NCBI RefSeq assembly: GCF_000980895.1 | Contig: NZ_LAZX01000089.1 | Span: 91,261-155,260 of the forward strand | DNA length: 64,000 nucleotides | DNA from: Sphingomonas sp. Ag1 | GTDB lineage: Bacteria; Pseudomonadota; Alphaproteobacteria; Sphingomonadales; Sphingomonadaceae | Reading direction: 5' to 3' | Part shown: positions 53,845 through 63,448 of the stretch, piece by piece | Layout: the number at the start of each line of letters is the position of its first letter | Numbering within the stretch: position 1 is the first letter of the stretch | The notes under the pieces: generated by a model | The model's database searches: none | Seen by the model: the letters and a program-made list of their open reading frames with translations, nothing else | Told to the model about the DNA's origin: nothing | Position numbers and translations under genes: made by a program

Positions 53845-56118
53845 TTGAGCACGAAGAGGAAACGACGAGCCGCAGCGTTTTTAGCTGCGACCGCTTGGAC
53901 GTTGGGCGTTCCGCGAATTGCGTGGAGCCAAGAGGTGTCCGAGCATAAAGAGACGGAACGTGACGAGCGCGGAGGTGCCCGTACAAGCGATATCATCGTG
54001 ACCGGCCGTTCGCTGGACAAGGAAAGCACAGCATTGCCGGTTCAGGTTCTCGCCGGCGAGGACCTTGCGCATCGTCGGCAAGGTGGCCTCGGGGAGACGC
54101 TCGCCGGCCTGCCTGGCGTGCATCTCGACAATTTTGGCGGTGGCGCTTCGCGCCCGGTGATCCGTGGACAGACGCTGCCCCGCATCGAGGTGCTGACCGA
54201 CGGAGCCAATTTGTTCGACGCCTCTTCGATCTCGCCCGATCACGCCATCACTACCGATCCGCTGCTGCTCGACGCGATAGAGATTCAGCGCGGGCCAGCG
54301 GCGATCCGCTATGGCGGCAACGCGACCAATGGCGCGATCAACCTGATCGACGGCAAGGTGCCCAAAGCGGTGCCGCTAGGCGGACTGAGCGGCGCGACCG
54401 AGGTGCGCTACGGCACCGGCGACGAGGAGAAGACGGTCGTCGGGCGTGTCACCGCCGGCATCGGCCAGTTCGCGGTACATGCCGAGGCTGTGCGCCGCAG
54501 CGCCGAGGACTATGACGTGCCGGACGCCTACGGCTCTGACAAGCTGCGCGACTCCTTTGCGGAGAGTACCAGCTACAGCGTCGGTGCGTCGTGGATCACA
54601 TCGAGGGGCTATCTCGGTGCCGCCTTCACGCGCATGAGCAGTGAATATGGCCTACCCGGCCACAGCCACATCAATGGCGTCTGCCACACCCACGGTCTCG
54701 ACCTGCATTGCGAAGCGCATGGCGGGTTCGAGGACCCGTTCGGCGGGTCGGACGACCACACTGCCTATATCAAGTTGCGCAGTGATCGCGTCGATGTCCG
54801 CGGCGACTATGACGACCTGCTTCCGGGCTTCGCCTACGCGCGGCTGCGTCTTTCCTACACCGACTATGCGCATGACGAGATCGATGGCGAGCTTCTGTTC
54901 TCACGCTTCACCAACAAGGTTTACGACGGCCGCTTCGAGCTGACGCACAAGCCGGTTCTCGGCTTCACGGGCACGCTGGGTGTACAATATACAGACGGCA
55001 AGTTCGGCGGCATCAATGTGAATGATCTGCACCGGCCATTCCCCGACGGTGCCTATGGCTTTGATGGCAGTCCGGACTACTCCACCGAGAATGTAGGCAT
55101 CTTCCTGAGCGAGCGCCGCTCGTTCGGCGCGATCGATGTCGAAGCCGCCGTGCGCAAGGACTGGCGGAAGATGGACGTTGGGGTGCCAACCTGGCGGTCC
55201 ACTGTCGGTCCGGAACTCGCGGCGCTGTTCGTCGAATGGTACGGAGCCGATTGGCAAGCTGTGCTCGAAGGCGAGGACGTCGAGCGCTTCCGCACCAGGA
55301 ACCCGACGGTCCGGCACGATCCGCTCTCGGCATCGCTCGGTGCTACTTGGAACGTCGGGCAGGGGTATTCGCTGGCCCTTTCTTACGGGCATACCGAACG
55401 GGCGCCGAGCGTTCGTGAGCTGTATGCGCGCGGCAACAACCTGGCGACCAACAGCTACGAACTTGGGCTGGTGGCCGAGGTTGAGGGTTTCGAGAACAGG
55501 GGCGTGTCGGCAGAGGACATCCTGGAGTCCACCGATGCGATCAACCTGACGTTCCGCAAGACGGATGGCGCGCTAGGGTTCGAGATCGGCATGTTCTACC
55601 AGGATGTCAGCGACTACGTCTTTGCGCGGCTGATCGAGACCGAAAACGGGACCGGCGTTCCTCACAATTTCCTGGTCTACACCGCTGCGAACGCGCGCTT
55701 CGCTGGCATCGACGGGCAATTGAGCTATCAAGTCACGCCCGCATCGCGCGTGACGGTGTTCGGCGACTATGTCGACGCGAAGCTGAAAAGCGAAAACGAC
55801 AACCTTCCCCGCATCCCACCGGGGCGCCTTGGCGCACGCTATGAGCATAGCGCCGGTCCGCTGTCGGGAGACGTGGAATATTACCATACCTTTGAGCAGG
55901 ACAAGGTGGCTTCATATGAGATGCGCACGCCCGGTTACGACATGCTCAATGCCACGGTGAGCTACCGGTTTGACCTTGGACAGGCGAGGGCGGTGGAACT
56001 CTACGTACGCGGCACCAACTTGCTCAACGAGTTGGCGTTCGCGCATACTTCGTTCGTCAAGGACCAGTCACCACTGCGGGGCCGCAACTTTGTCATCGGC
56101 ATGCGCCACGCTTTCTGA
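53845..56118 (+). CDS. znuD: ZnuD-type zinc TonB-dependent receptor
   Basis: 757 residues: signal peptide, plug with GLPGVHLDNFGGGASRPVIR, and a barrel ending in Phe. The zinc-binding extracellular loop of ZnuD is evident: LPGHSHINGVCHTHGLDLHC followed by EAHGG, rich in His and Cys. ZnuD takes up zinc under shortage. The start is TTG 53845 with GGGGAAG eight bases upstream, since the upstream open frame runs through the Zur-like operator. No znuABC genes are near. It lies between small exported proteins and the recombinase element and may be cargo. Confidence 0.85.
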   Translation: MSTKRKRRAAAFLAATAWTLGVPRIAWSQEVSEHKETERDERGGARTSDIIVTGRSLDKESTALPVQVLAGEDLAHRRQGGLGETLAGLPGVHLDNFGGGASRPVIRGQTLPRIEVLTDGANLFDASSISPDHAITTDPLLLDAIEIQRGPAAIRYGGNATNGAINLIDGKVPKAVPLGGLSGATEVRYGTGDEEKTVVGRVTAGIGQFAVHAEAVRRSAEDYDVPDAYGSDKLRDSFAESTSYSVGASWITSRGYLGAAFTRMSSEYGLPGHSHINGVCHTHGLDLHCEAHGGFEDPFGGSDDHTAYIKLRSDRVDVRGDYDDLLPGFAYARLRLSYTDYAHDEIDGELLFSRFTNKVYDGRFELTHKPVLGFTGTLGVQYTDGKFGGINVNDLHRPFPDGAYGFDGSPDYSTENVGIFLSERRSFGAIDVEAAVRKDWRKMDVGVPTWRSTVGPELAALFVEWYGADWQAVLEGEDVERFRTRNPTVRHDPLSASLGATWNVGQGYSLALSYGHTERAPSVRELYARGNNLATNSYELGLVAEVEGFENRGVSAEDILESTDAINLTFRKTDGALGFEIGMFYQDVSDYVFARLIETENGTGVPHNFLVYTAANARFAGIDGQLSYQVTPASRVTVFGDYVDAKLKSENDNLPRIPPGRLGARYEHSAGPLSGDVEYYHTFEQDKVASYEMRTPGYDMLNATVSYRFDLGQARAVELYVRGTNLLNELAFAHTSFVKDQSPLRGRNFVIGMRHAF

Positions 56119-56569
56119 TGGTCACGGACGCGGTAGGCGAACCTGCCGCGTCCTCCCATAAGCGAACCGATTGTGGGAACGCCGCATGCCGACCCGCTGA
56201 CAACCGTCGATTGGTTCAGTTTTCCTGGGAGCTGGTCGCGATTGCTCGTTCCTAGAGTTTTCAATCGGTGACCGAGAAACCGGCAATCTCGCGCTGAACG
56301 AACGGCCGTCTTCGGCAGCTCATCTTGTTTCCTCGAAAGCTCATCATTGGGGCGGTTGCTGCCTGGCCGCTTCAAACTAGACGGGCGCCATCGTGAACTG
56401 CCGAGATTGGGTGGTTAGCGGCCGTTGCCGGCTATCGATCGGCGATGGCCGCTATCGCGTGTCGCTCACCTAAAGGTGCCAGTCGGCAAGCGGCCCAGGA
56501 ACTGTCGATCTGGTTCCGTCAGAAGTTGCTGGTCTGCATTGCGCCCCACTGGCGGACGTGCGGTTTCGA
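56119..56569. other. 450-bp spacer after znuD
   Basis: No convincing gene or terminator recognised. It separates the converging zinc receptor and recombinase/helicase operon. Confidence 0.5.
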
Positions 56570-57235
56570 TCAAAACGAGGCCGGGCAGGTTCCCATCTCT
56601 TCGTGCAGGTCCGAACGGAAGGACGTTGTTCGCTCCTCACGTCGGGCAACGCCCGCTGAAATTACGGCGCGAGGGCCAACCAGCACCACCTGCTCCACCG
56701 CGCGAGTGACGGCCGTGTAGAGCCATTCCCGCGAGATTAGGGTCGCCCCGTCGAGCAGGACCACGACACACTTGGCTTCGCTGCCCTGTGCACGGTGAGC
56801 GGTCAGGCACCAACCGCTTGCGAGCTCGAGCCGGGCGGCGGCGCTGATCTCCCGCCCGGCATCGTCTCCGTCGAAACAAACCCGAAGGGGATCGAGCCCC
56901 TCGACCCAGCCGAGCTGGCCGTTCATTAGCGCTTCGTCATACCGGTTCACGGTCGCGACCACGGGATCGCCCACCGCTACCCAAGGCATCAGAGGGCCCA
57001 GACGGCTGCCAAATTCGCCATCCGACTGCCGTTGCGCCTGCATGGCCTTGGAGACTCTTCCACATGTGTCCCGGCGGGCAGCTAGGATGAGGATGTCTCG
57101 GATCGAAGTCGTGCGGGCGAGTTCCCGGTGAACCCTGAGCCCGGTAGCGACGAGTTGGTCGGGTTCGCAGTCGGCATGCTGTAGACCGCGCTCACATCCA
57201 CCAAACGCGGGCAGGGGGGGGCGCGGAGCCGTCAC
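56570..57235 (-). CDS. RecD2-like helicase, C-terminal part (after frameshift)
   Basis: About 220 residues continuing the RecD2-like helicase in the next frame. It has VGDPVVATVNRYDEALMNGQ (motif IV region), SGWCLTAHRAQGSEAK (motif V) and EWLYTAVTRAVEQVVLVGPR (motif VI). It begins at the C8 run at 57214-57221; removing one C fuses the frames as APPLPAFGGCERG, the sequence expected of the family. There is no independent ribosome site for it. It could be made by slippage, or this could be a broken gene. Confidence 0.75.
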   Translation of the reverse strand: MTAPRPPLPAFGGCERGLQHADCEPDQLVATGLRVHRELARTTSIRDILILAARRDTCGRVSKAMQAQRQSDGEFGSRLGPLMPWVAVGDPVVATVNRYDEALMNGQLGWVEGLDPLRVCFDGDDAGREISAAARLELASGWCLTAHRAQGSEAKCVVVLLDGATLISREWLYTAVTRAVEQVVLVGPRAVISAGVARREERTTSFRSDLHEEMGTCPASF

Positions 57236-58736
57236 GAATGTGGCCAGCGGCGCTCACAATCGGGCTGCCGGCGGCCTGTCGCATAACCATAGACAACGTT
57301 TCCGTGTCTGCGCCGTCTGCAACCAGATCGTGGAACACCCTCCCCAGGCCGACGGGCGGCAGCTGTGCGACATCGCCCGCCGCCACCACCCGGGCCCCGG
57401 AGGGAACGGCTTCCAGGAGTCGACGCCAGGAAACCAGATCCACCATGCTCGCCTCGTCCACCACGAGCAGCGTGTTCATGTCCATGCGCGGCAGCTGCTC
57501 GGACGGGATGCCCCCTTCGGCTTCGACGCTGCGGCGCTTCTCCAGGCCCGAAAGGAGCTTGGCCACTGTGAGGGCCAAGCGTCCGGTCGCTCTTGAAAGG
57601 CGAAGCGCAGCCTTGCCTGCAATAGCAGTTTGGATGACGGTCCCCCCAGAAGCTACGTGCCAATCGCATAAAGCCCGCATCGCGGTGGTCTTGCCGACAC
57701 CGGCGCCGCCCTGAAGCACGGTGAACCCGCGTGCGCGAACGCTCGCGATCGCTCTTGATTGTTCGGTGGTCAGCTCCACGTTGCCTGTGGGAGGATGCGC
57801 GATCCAGTCCAGGTAAGGGGCGGCACGCCGGAGGCGGACGACGGCGGTCGCAACGGATCTCTCGAGGAATGATGCCCCGGGTGCGCGAAGCTGTCCCACC
57901 CTCGACTTGACGGTTCGTTGGCGCGTTAGGCTCGCGTCGACGGCGATGCCGGGTATCCCCCAACGTTTCAGGAGCAGTTCGAGACGGTTACGATCGGCCG
58001 CGGTGTGTCCGTCGCGCAGCAGGAGTCGCCAAGCCGCGTCAACCGCACCTACGTATCTCTCTTCGTCCTTCGCGGGCTCGCGCACCCCCCGTGATCTTAG
58101 TAGCTTCAGACCCAGCGCATCCGCTTCGCGCCAGGGGATCACGGCCGCAGCTGCGTATGGTCTCTCGAGCAGGCGTGCGTAGGCGGCACGCGAACCAATT
58201 AGGCGCCACAAGGCGCGTGCGGCCCGACGATCGGCGATCCCGACCTGCTCCAAGCGACGCAGGAAATGGATCTCGGAAATGCCGATGTCCTCAGCGGCGC
58301 TCCGGGCGGCGAACTGAGCGAGGACGTATTCCGCAAGCTTGCGACCGATCGAGGGTCTTGTTGGCGACAGGACGTGCGCAAGCTCCGCAAGGTTGGACGG
58401 CTTGCCCAGCAGCTCCACTACGGCATCGCCAAAGTGATCGAACAGCATCTGGGCGCGCGCTCGTCCGATGCCGTTCAAGGTCATGAGCCAAGGCACGATC
58501 AAGCGCCCCGAGGTCCGCGTCCGCGACAATGTGGTGGCGTCGATCTGGCGGTGCCGGCCATGCTGGTCGGAGAAGGTCGTCTGGGTGCCCTCGATCTCCA
58601 CCACGTCGCCGATCGCGATACTGGTCGCCTCCCATGTGCGGATACGAACGATCTGGCCGGAAGGATTCCTTCCCGCGAAGATGGTACCGCCCCAGCTGTC
58701 GCTGAGAATGGAGGTGACCGCCAGCCGTTCGATCAC
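57192..58736 (-). CDS. RecD2-like helicase, N-terminal part (frameshifted at C8)
   Basis: About 514 residues. Helix-hairpin-helix-like region in the first third (VPWLMTLNGIGRARAQMLFD), then a superfamily 1 helicase core: Walker A LQGGAGVGKTTAM, Walker B LLVVDEASMVDL, motif III AAGDVAQLPPVG, motif IV MRQAAGSPI. The frame ends early (RVWWM) just after a run of eight C. With the next frame the total is about 720 residues, the length of RecD2. Start GTG 58736 overlaps the stop of the upstream gene as GTGA, so it is part of the recombinase operon. Confidence 0.8.
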   Translation of the reverse strand: MIERLAVTSILSDSWGGTIFAGRNPSGQIVRIRTWEATSIAIGDVVEIEGTQTTFSDQHGRHRQIDATTLSRTRTSGRLIVPWLMTLNGIGRARAQMLFDHFGDAVVELLGKPSNLAELAHVLSPTRPSIGRKLAEYVLAQFAARSAAEDIGISEIHFLRRLEQVGIADRRAARALWRLIGSRAAYARLLERPYAAAAVIPWREADALGLKLLRSRGVREPAKDEERYVGAVDAAWRLLLRDGHTAADRNRLELLLKRWGIPGIAVDASLTRQRTVKSRVGQLRAPGASFLERSVATAVVRLRRAAPYLDWIAHPPTGNVELTTEQSRAIASVRARGFTVLQGGAGVGKTTAMRALCDWHVASGGTVIQTAIAGKAALRLSRATGRLALTVAKLLSGLEKRRSVEAEGGIPSEQLPRMDMNTLLVVDEASMVDLVSWRRLLEAVPSGARVVAAGDVAQLPPVGLGRVFHDLVADGADTETLSMVMRQAAGSPIVSAAGHIRDGSAPPPARVWWM

Positions 58737-59185
58737 AACCAAGGGGGGACGCCGCCGTTCTCGATGATGGCCAGCCTGGCGAGCGCGGCGTCGCGCTCCA
58801 ATCGAACCTGGGCGAGCTCACGTTGCACCTCGCGGAGACGGGCGAGCAGGTATTCGGACGCGCCCGACTGTTCGGCGGCCGCCCGCGCGTCGGAGCGTGC
58901 CTGGCGCTGGACCCTTTCGCTCCGCGCCTCGATAGCGGCCTGTTCCTGGTCGACCGTCCTGTTCCCGATCTTCAGAATCCCCTGCTCCTCGCAGACGGCG
59001 TTGACCGCGTCCTTGACGTCATCGTTCTTGTGGAAGTGCTGGGCGTCCGACGATCGGAGGCCGAGCAACCGGCAAAGCCCGGTCACGTTCACCTTGCCGT
59101 TCAGCGTCGTGGGCAGCTTCTGCTCGCCCTCGATGAACCTATCGAGGCGGTCGAGGATCTCCGCTGCCGGGTTGCGCTTAGGCAT
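58733..59185 (-). CDS. Small coiled-coil protein of the recombinase operon
   Basis: 150 residues. First part folded helical (VNVTGLCRLLGLRSSDAQHF, possibly DNA-binding), then a long coiled coil rich in Arg/Glu/Ala (about 95-150). I do not recognise the family. ATG 59185 overlaps the preceding stop by 8 bp (ATGCCTAA) and follows GAGAGG. It is the fourth gene of a tightly overlapping operon and likely a DNA-binding helper. Confidence 0.65.
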   Translation of the reverse strand: MPKRNPAAEILDRLDRFIEGEQKLPTTLNGKVNVTGLCRLLGLRSSDAQHFHKNDDVKDAVNAVCEEQGILKIGNRTVDQEQAAIEARSERVQRQARSDARAAAEQSGASEYLLARLREVQRELAQVRLERDAALARLAIIENGGVPPWL

Positions 59186-59675
59186 CCACCTCTCCCGTAG
59201 AAGGCGCTTCGCCCTTGAGCAACGAGACGACCTTCGCATTCCCCGACGCCTGGGCGAGCGCCAAGGTCAGAGCGTGCAGCCGCTGCACGAGCACCGCCTG
59301 TATGCGTTCGTACTTCTTCTGGTCGTCGATACGCGCGCGTTTCTCGGCACGCAGTTCGGCGCGAAGACGTCGCAACTCCTCGTGCGGTCCGACGCTGCCG
59401 ACGGGTGCCATTCTGGCAAGCGCCTTGAAGTCGGAGAGGACCGCTTCGTACCGGTAGAGCGTGGCGCGGGGGACGCCGGACTCCTTCACCAGGCTGATGG
59501 CGGTCCATTCGCCCTCAGTTTCGGTCGTTCGCTTCTCGACGAAACGCTCGATCGCCGTCCGGATCGGAAGTTCGGTCTGGTTCGCCGCGGTCGGCTGCTT
59601 CAGTGCCTTCAAGGTGGCGACTATCGACGCGTTCGCCGAAACGAGGCTATCGAAGGTCGGCTCAGGCGTGTCCAT
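59178..59675 (-). CDS. TnpC/DUF6262-like HTH and coiled-coil protein
   Basis: 165 residues. A central helix-turn-helix (TAISLVKESGVPRATLYRYE) is followed by a coiled coil (EELRRLRAELRAEKRARIDD). This order is that of the small TnpC-type proteins found beside the two recombinases of Tn554-like elements. It starts inside the end of the upstream recombinase (14-bp overlap). Likely role: orienting or regulating transposition, by analogy only. Confidence 0.65.
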   Translation of the reverse strand: MDTPEPTFDSLVSANASIVATLKALKQPTAANQTELPIRTAIERFVEKRTTETEGEWTAISLVKESGVPRATLYRYEAVLSDFKALARMAPVGSVGPHEELRRLRAELRAEKRARIDDQKKYERIQAVLVQRLHALTLALAQASGNAKVVSLLKGEAPSTGEVDA

Positions 59676-61620
59676 TCCCGGTGCCCCCCATGAGAACTCG
59701 CTGGTAGCGCTCAGCCTGCTTTCGAAGCGAGACCTTCTGTGGTCCGCTTCTCGCCGTTGCTGCGAGGGCGTTCACATCGTCCAGGAGGCCTTGCCAGCGC
59801 GGGATATGACAGCTGCCGATCGTAGAATTTCCACACTTGTCCGGCGAGCACATGTTTATGTTCGGCTGTGCGTCCTTCCTGGCTGCTTCCTCCTCGGTCA
59901 GGCAGAGCGCCTTCGCCGTTCCCCAGATGCAGAAGTTGATCGCGCCGACGTGCACGCGCTTGGCCAAGCTCTTCATCGCTGCGCCTAACGCCGCCTCGTT
60001 CGGCGACCTGTCGATCATCACGTCGGATGTCGAGGCGAGCAGGGCAGCGTCGTATTCCCGAACGAGCGATGCAGCCCCTGGTCCTAACAGGCACCCGTTG
60101 CGGGCGTCTTCGCGCATCTCCTCCAGAAGATCGATGTTGGCGAGCAGCTTCTCGTCCGCGACTTCGAGCCGGAAACCATCGTCCTCGCTCCCGGCGTAAC
60201 CCTCGAATATTGCAGTTTCGACGTGATGGTACTGCAGCTTGCCGGCGAGGATCCCGAACGGTTGTCGCGCGATGTGTCGCGCCAACGTCCGGCGGAACTG
60301 CGCGGGCGCGATGCCGGACTTGATCTCGAACCCGTATCGGTCACGACAAGCCTGGAGAAGCGCCTTGAGGCGATTGCCCAAGGACCGCTCATCCATTCCG
60401 GCCTTGGCCCCAGGCCTGGTGGTGGTCTCCCGCTGGAATGCGTCGAAGTTAAGCACGAGCAGATCCGTACCCAACCGTTCCCGGAAGGGGGCCAGCACCT
60501 CTTCCAGCATCTGGATCGCCCTTGCAACAGGCTCCGGTACGACCCATTCGACGGGCTCCGTCCTGTTCTTCTTCTTCTTCTTTTTCGCGGGCAAGCCGCG
60601 GACGCGCCATCTGACGACCTTGCCCGTAAGCGGATCAAGCACCTTGCGCAGGCAACCGACCCGCAGCCCGCACCATTCCCGAGGTCGCATGCCGGACAGG
60701 TAGAGGGCGATGGTGGAGCAGGCTGCTATGAAGTGGCCCATCTCATCCCGAAATTCGTGATTTGGATGACGGCCTGCCGAGCCCAACGGTTCGCGCCAGG
60801 GGCGGGCGGTGTCGGGGCAGTCGCTGATCCTCGCTGTCCAGCCGTCGAACTTGGACCACCCATCGCTATGGTATCTGGCCCAGATCTGTAGGCGATCCTC
60901 CGTCATCGCCTTGACGTCGCGCCAGTAGTGATCGACGTATCGAAGGCCGACGGTGATCAGCGGATGGAGGACGTCGTCGCTGATGACAGGCGTCTTGTTG
61001 TTGCCCTTCTTAGTATCGACTCCGACGAACTTCGCCGTCAGCTGCCCACCATAGGGCGAGAAGTTCAGTGGCTCGGTCAGGAACTCGCGATAGAGGTCCA
61101 TCGACTTGATGGGTGACAAATACGCCCAAACCGTCTCGACGCTTGCCTTCACGCCGGATCGCCGATTCCCACCTCCCAGGGTCTCAATGGCCTGATCGGC
61201 GTCGTGCTTCTCGAGCCACTTGCGGTAGGCGTGGACGATTGTCTGCGTCAGTCCCGCGGGCGACGTCATGTCAGGATAGTGGCGATCGAGCCAACGGATG
61301 AAGCGCTTCAGCCGGGTCTGTTCCCGGGCGCAGGTGTATGGCTGGATCTTGTCGACCGTCGAGGAGAGCTTCGTGTTGAGGCGATAGAAGGCGAGTTCCT
61401 TCGCGGCGAGCTTCCACGCTGGCTTGTTGTGGCTGATGAAGGTGAAGTCGATCGTCAGTTGATTTGCCGATCGCGAGCCAAGTTCAGTCGCTGCCAGGTC
61501 CCATACATCGTCCGCGAACACCGAGGTGACGCCCGCGTGGGCGGGAAATACCGACCGGTCGTGCGGAACCGTCGCACTCAGTGCCTCGGCCGGTGTCAGC
61601 TTCAGGATCTCGTCGATCAC
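59662..61620 (-). CDS. Large tyrosine recombinase (TnpB-like)
   Basis: 652 residues. The catalytic half spans about 290-500: first Arg in LSGMRPREWCGLRV; second box AQFRRTLARHI, where the usual His of H-x-x-R is Gln; then the YHHVETAIFEGYAG segment with His and the likely nucleophile Tyr. A C-terminal cysteine-containing tail (NMCSPDKCGNS) resembles TnpB of Tn554-type elements. The N-terminal 280 residues include a SAM-like DNA-binding region. Start GTG 61620 overlaps the upstream stop as GTGA. A poly-Lys stretch (KKKKKK near residue 345) is notable. Confidence 0.78.
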   Translation of the reverse strand: MIDEILKLTPAEALSATVPHDRSVFPAHAGVTSVFADDVWDLAATELGSRSANQLTIDFTFISHNKPAWKLAAKELAFYRLNTKLSSTVDKIQPYTCAREQTRLKRFIRWLDRHYPDMTSPAGLTQTIVHAYRKWLEKHDADQAIETLGGGNRRSGVKASVETVWAYLSPIKSMDLYREFLTEPLNFSPYGGQLTAKFVGVDTKKGNNKTPVISDDVLHPLITVGLRYVDHYWRDVKAMTEDRLQIWARYHSDGWSKFDGWTARISDCPDTARPWREPLGSAGRHPNHEFRDEMGHFIAACSTIALYLSGMRPREWCGLRVGCLRKVLDPLTGKVVRWRVRGLPAKKKKKKNRTEPVEWVVPEPVARAIQMLEEVLAPFRERLGTDLLVLNFDAFQRETTTRPGAKAGMDERSLGNRLKALLQACRDRYGFEIKSGIAPAQFRRTLARHIARQPFGILAGKLQYHHVETAIFEGYAGSEDDGFRLEVADEKLLANIDLLEEMREDARNGCLLGPGAASLVREYDAALLASTSDVMIDRSPNEAALGAAMKSLAKRVHVGAINFCIWGTAKALCLTEEEAARKDAQPNINMCSPDKCGNSTIGSCHIPRWQGLLDDVNALAATARSGPQKVSLRKQAERYQRVLMGGTGNGHA

Positions 61621-63293
61621 GTCAGCAGTTCCGGCGGGATGTGGATGGCGCCGTCGGTCCCCTGCGCCACGATCCGGGCTTCGGCGACGATCGCGGGAGG
61701 GAATCTCGGCAGGATCTCAGTCAGGATCGATGCGTGGGTCTTCGAGAATTTCAGCCGCCAGTCGAGCTCCGACATCTCGGCGCGCTTCTCCTCGATGTGG
61801 CCCAGAAAGCGTATGACACGTGGAAGATTTCGCCGGGTGACCAGCGCGTTGCCACAGCCGAGGCATTTGAAGAACGCCTTGCTGCACGGCCGTCCCGGCG
61901 CATCGAACGGACTGTTGTAGAAGTCTCGACAGGAGGAGAGCCAGACGTCGGTTTCGCCCGTAAGCGCGGCTTTGATCTGCTCGACTGGAATATCGAGTTC
62001 GTCTGACGTGGCTGAAACGGCCTCGTCGTCGGCGTTGCTCGGCAGATCGACGATCTTCGGCCCCTGCTGCGCGTAGGCGAGTGCTTCGAGAGCGGCGTCC
62101 TCGATCGCCTGCTCGTACAGCGGCTTCATGCGCTCGCTGCCATCGTAGTGACGGGCGCGCACGGCCGGCGTGTTGTCGTCCGCGACGAGCGGCAGCATTC
62201 CTCTGCTCTTGACGTTCTTCGCGGTCTTGTAGGTGACGCGGAACTTCGTCCGGTCGATCTTCAGTTCGCGGCCGTAATCGCACCGAAGACCGCGACCAGC
62301 GAGGATGCCCGTGTACCAAGCAAAGTCTTTGGCATCGATCCGCCGGCTCCACAGCCTGTCTCCAAGCAACTTGCCGCGCAACTGTGCACGACGAAGCATG
62401 AGCGCAAGCAGACCGCCGGCCGTGCCGAAGCTGCCGATCTGTTCCGCCAGCTTCTCCCCCGCCGGCGGTGGGTCGATCGGATCGGTAGTGCGTGAGCGGC
62501 CCTGCCGCTTTCGTACCCGACGCCTCCTGTATGTGACGTGCATTACTGTGCCGTCTTCCGACGGCTTTACTTCGCCGACCTTGAGCGTATCGAGGCACTC
62601 GCTCTCGATGCCAAGTCGAAGCGACAAACAGGTATAGGACGCGACGTTGACAAGGAGGTTCGTTGGGTCTTCGGCTCGTCCGTCGGCAGCGGCCTCAGCT
62701 AGAAGTTTGGTCGAAAGATCTAGGATCCTTCGCGCCTCGGCTGCTGAATAAGGCTCCCGCTGCTTCGTATCATCCTCAAAGTCCTCCCTCATGAACAAGC
62801 GCCAGTGCCATCCAGGACCAAGAGCAGTAGGATCTGCATTCCAGATAGTTCGAAGAATGCGCCCCATCGCACCCTTGTACTGATAGGCGGTTTTGCTTTG
62901 AATATTATTTGCAGCGACTTGAGCGTCGAGGCTCCGTTTGTATGCCAGCCATAGTTCTGGCGAAAATATCGTCGTATCTATACCTGTATCCGTGCCTTTA
63001 TCTTTCTGATAAGCTTTCAACCATCGGAAGAATGGTGCCGAATAGGCGGGGTAAGATTGTGCAGTGGATCCGCTCTCTATAACGTTGCCGACCCCCGACA
63101 TCGAATATACCGTCTTGAGCACCAGGCGCCCGAACGATGGGGCACATTTCATGAATGACCAGTCAATAGGCTGTTCCCGCTCATGATGGTGATGCTGCCA
63201 TCTGCTCAGCCCCCGCGCCATTAGCGCGTCAAAGGCGGCGACGGAGGGCGCAACGCTGAGGCTCTTTGGCTTTCGGCCGCGTCTTGCCAGCAC
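61617..63293 (-). CDS. Large recombinase-like protein (TnpA-like)
   Basis: 558 residues. The N-terminal part has an integrase-like helical domain (YKGAMGRILRTIWNADPT). A possible catalytic domain follows (LSLRLGIESECLDTLKVGEV), but I cannot place a full R-H-R-Y set, so catalysis is uncertain. The C-terminus carries a Cys cluster (RPCSKAFFKCLGCGNALV) that may bind zinc. First gene of the operon; GTG 63293 has GGAGG seven bases upstream. Together with the next gene it forms the recombinase pair of an integrative element. Confidence 0.7.
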   Translation of the reverse strand: MLARRGRKPKSLSVAPSVAAFDALMARGLSRWQHHHHEREQPIDWSFMKCAPSFGRLVLKTVYSMSGVGNVIESGSTAQSYPAYSAPFFRWLKAYQKDKGTDTGIDTTIFSPELWLAYKRSLDAQVAANNIQSKTAYQYKGAMGRILRTIWNADPTALGPGWHWRLFMREDFEDDTKQREPYSAAEARRILDLSTKLLAEAAADGRAEDPTNLLVNVASYTCLSLRLGIESECLDTLKVGEVKPSEDGTVMHVTYRRRRVRKRQGRSRTTDPIDPPPAGEKLAEQIGSFGTAGGLLALMLRRAQLRGKLLGDRLWSRRIDAKDFAWYTGILAGRGLRCDYGRELKIDRTKFRVTYKTAKNVKSRGMLPLVADDNTPAVRARHYDGSERMKPLYEQAIEDAALEALAYAQQGPKIVDLPSNADDEAVSATSDELDIPVEQIKAALTGETDVWLSSCRDFYNSPFDAPGRPCSKAFFKCLGCGNALVTRRNLPRVIRFLGHIEEKRAEMSELDWRLKFSKTHASILTEILPRFPPAIVAEARIVAQGTDGAIHIPPELLT

Positions 63294-63448
63294 CTATCGA
63301 CCTCCTACTCCTAAAAACCAAGTGATGCACTTAGAGAAACATTGTTAGAGAAAGAAAAATATGTGGATAGCGGATGGAGAGTCAATAGACCATTCAAACG
63401 AGTCGCTGTGCCATATATTCTGAGATTGATAAAAAAAATGACGTCTTT

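Noticed and set aside
58266..59693. 475-residue plus-strand frame over the helicase and small recombinase-operon genes
   Set aside because: Low-complexity Arg/Ser-rich shadow; the minus strand has helicase motifs, ribosome sites and overlapping starts.
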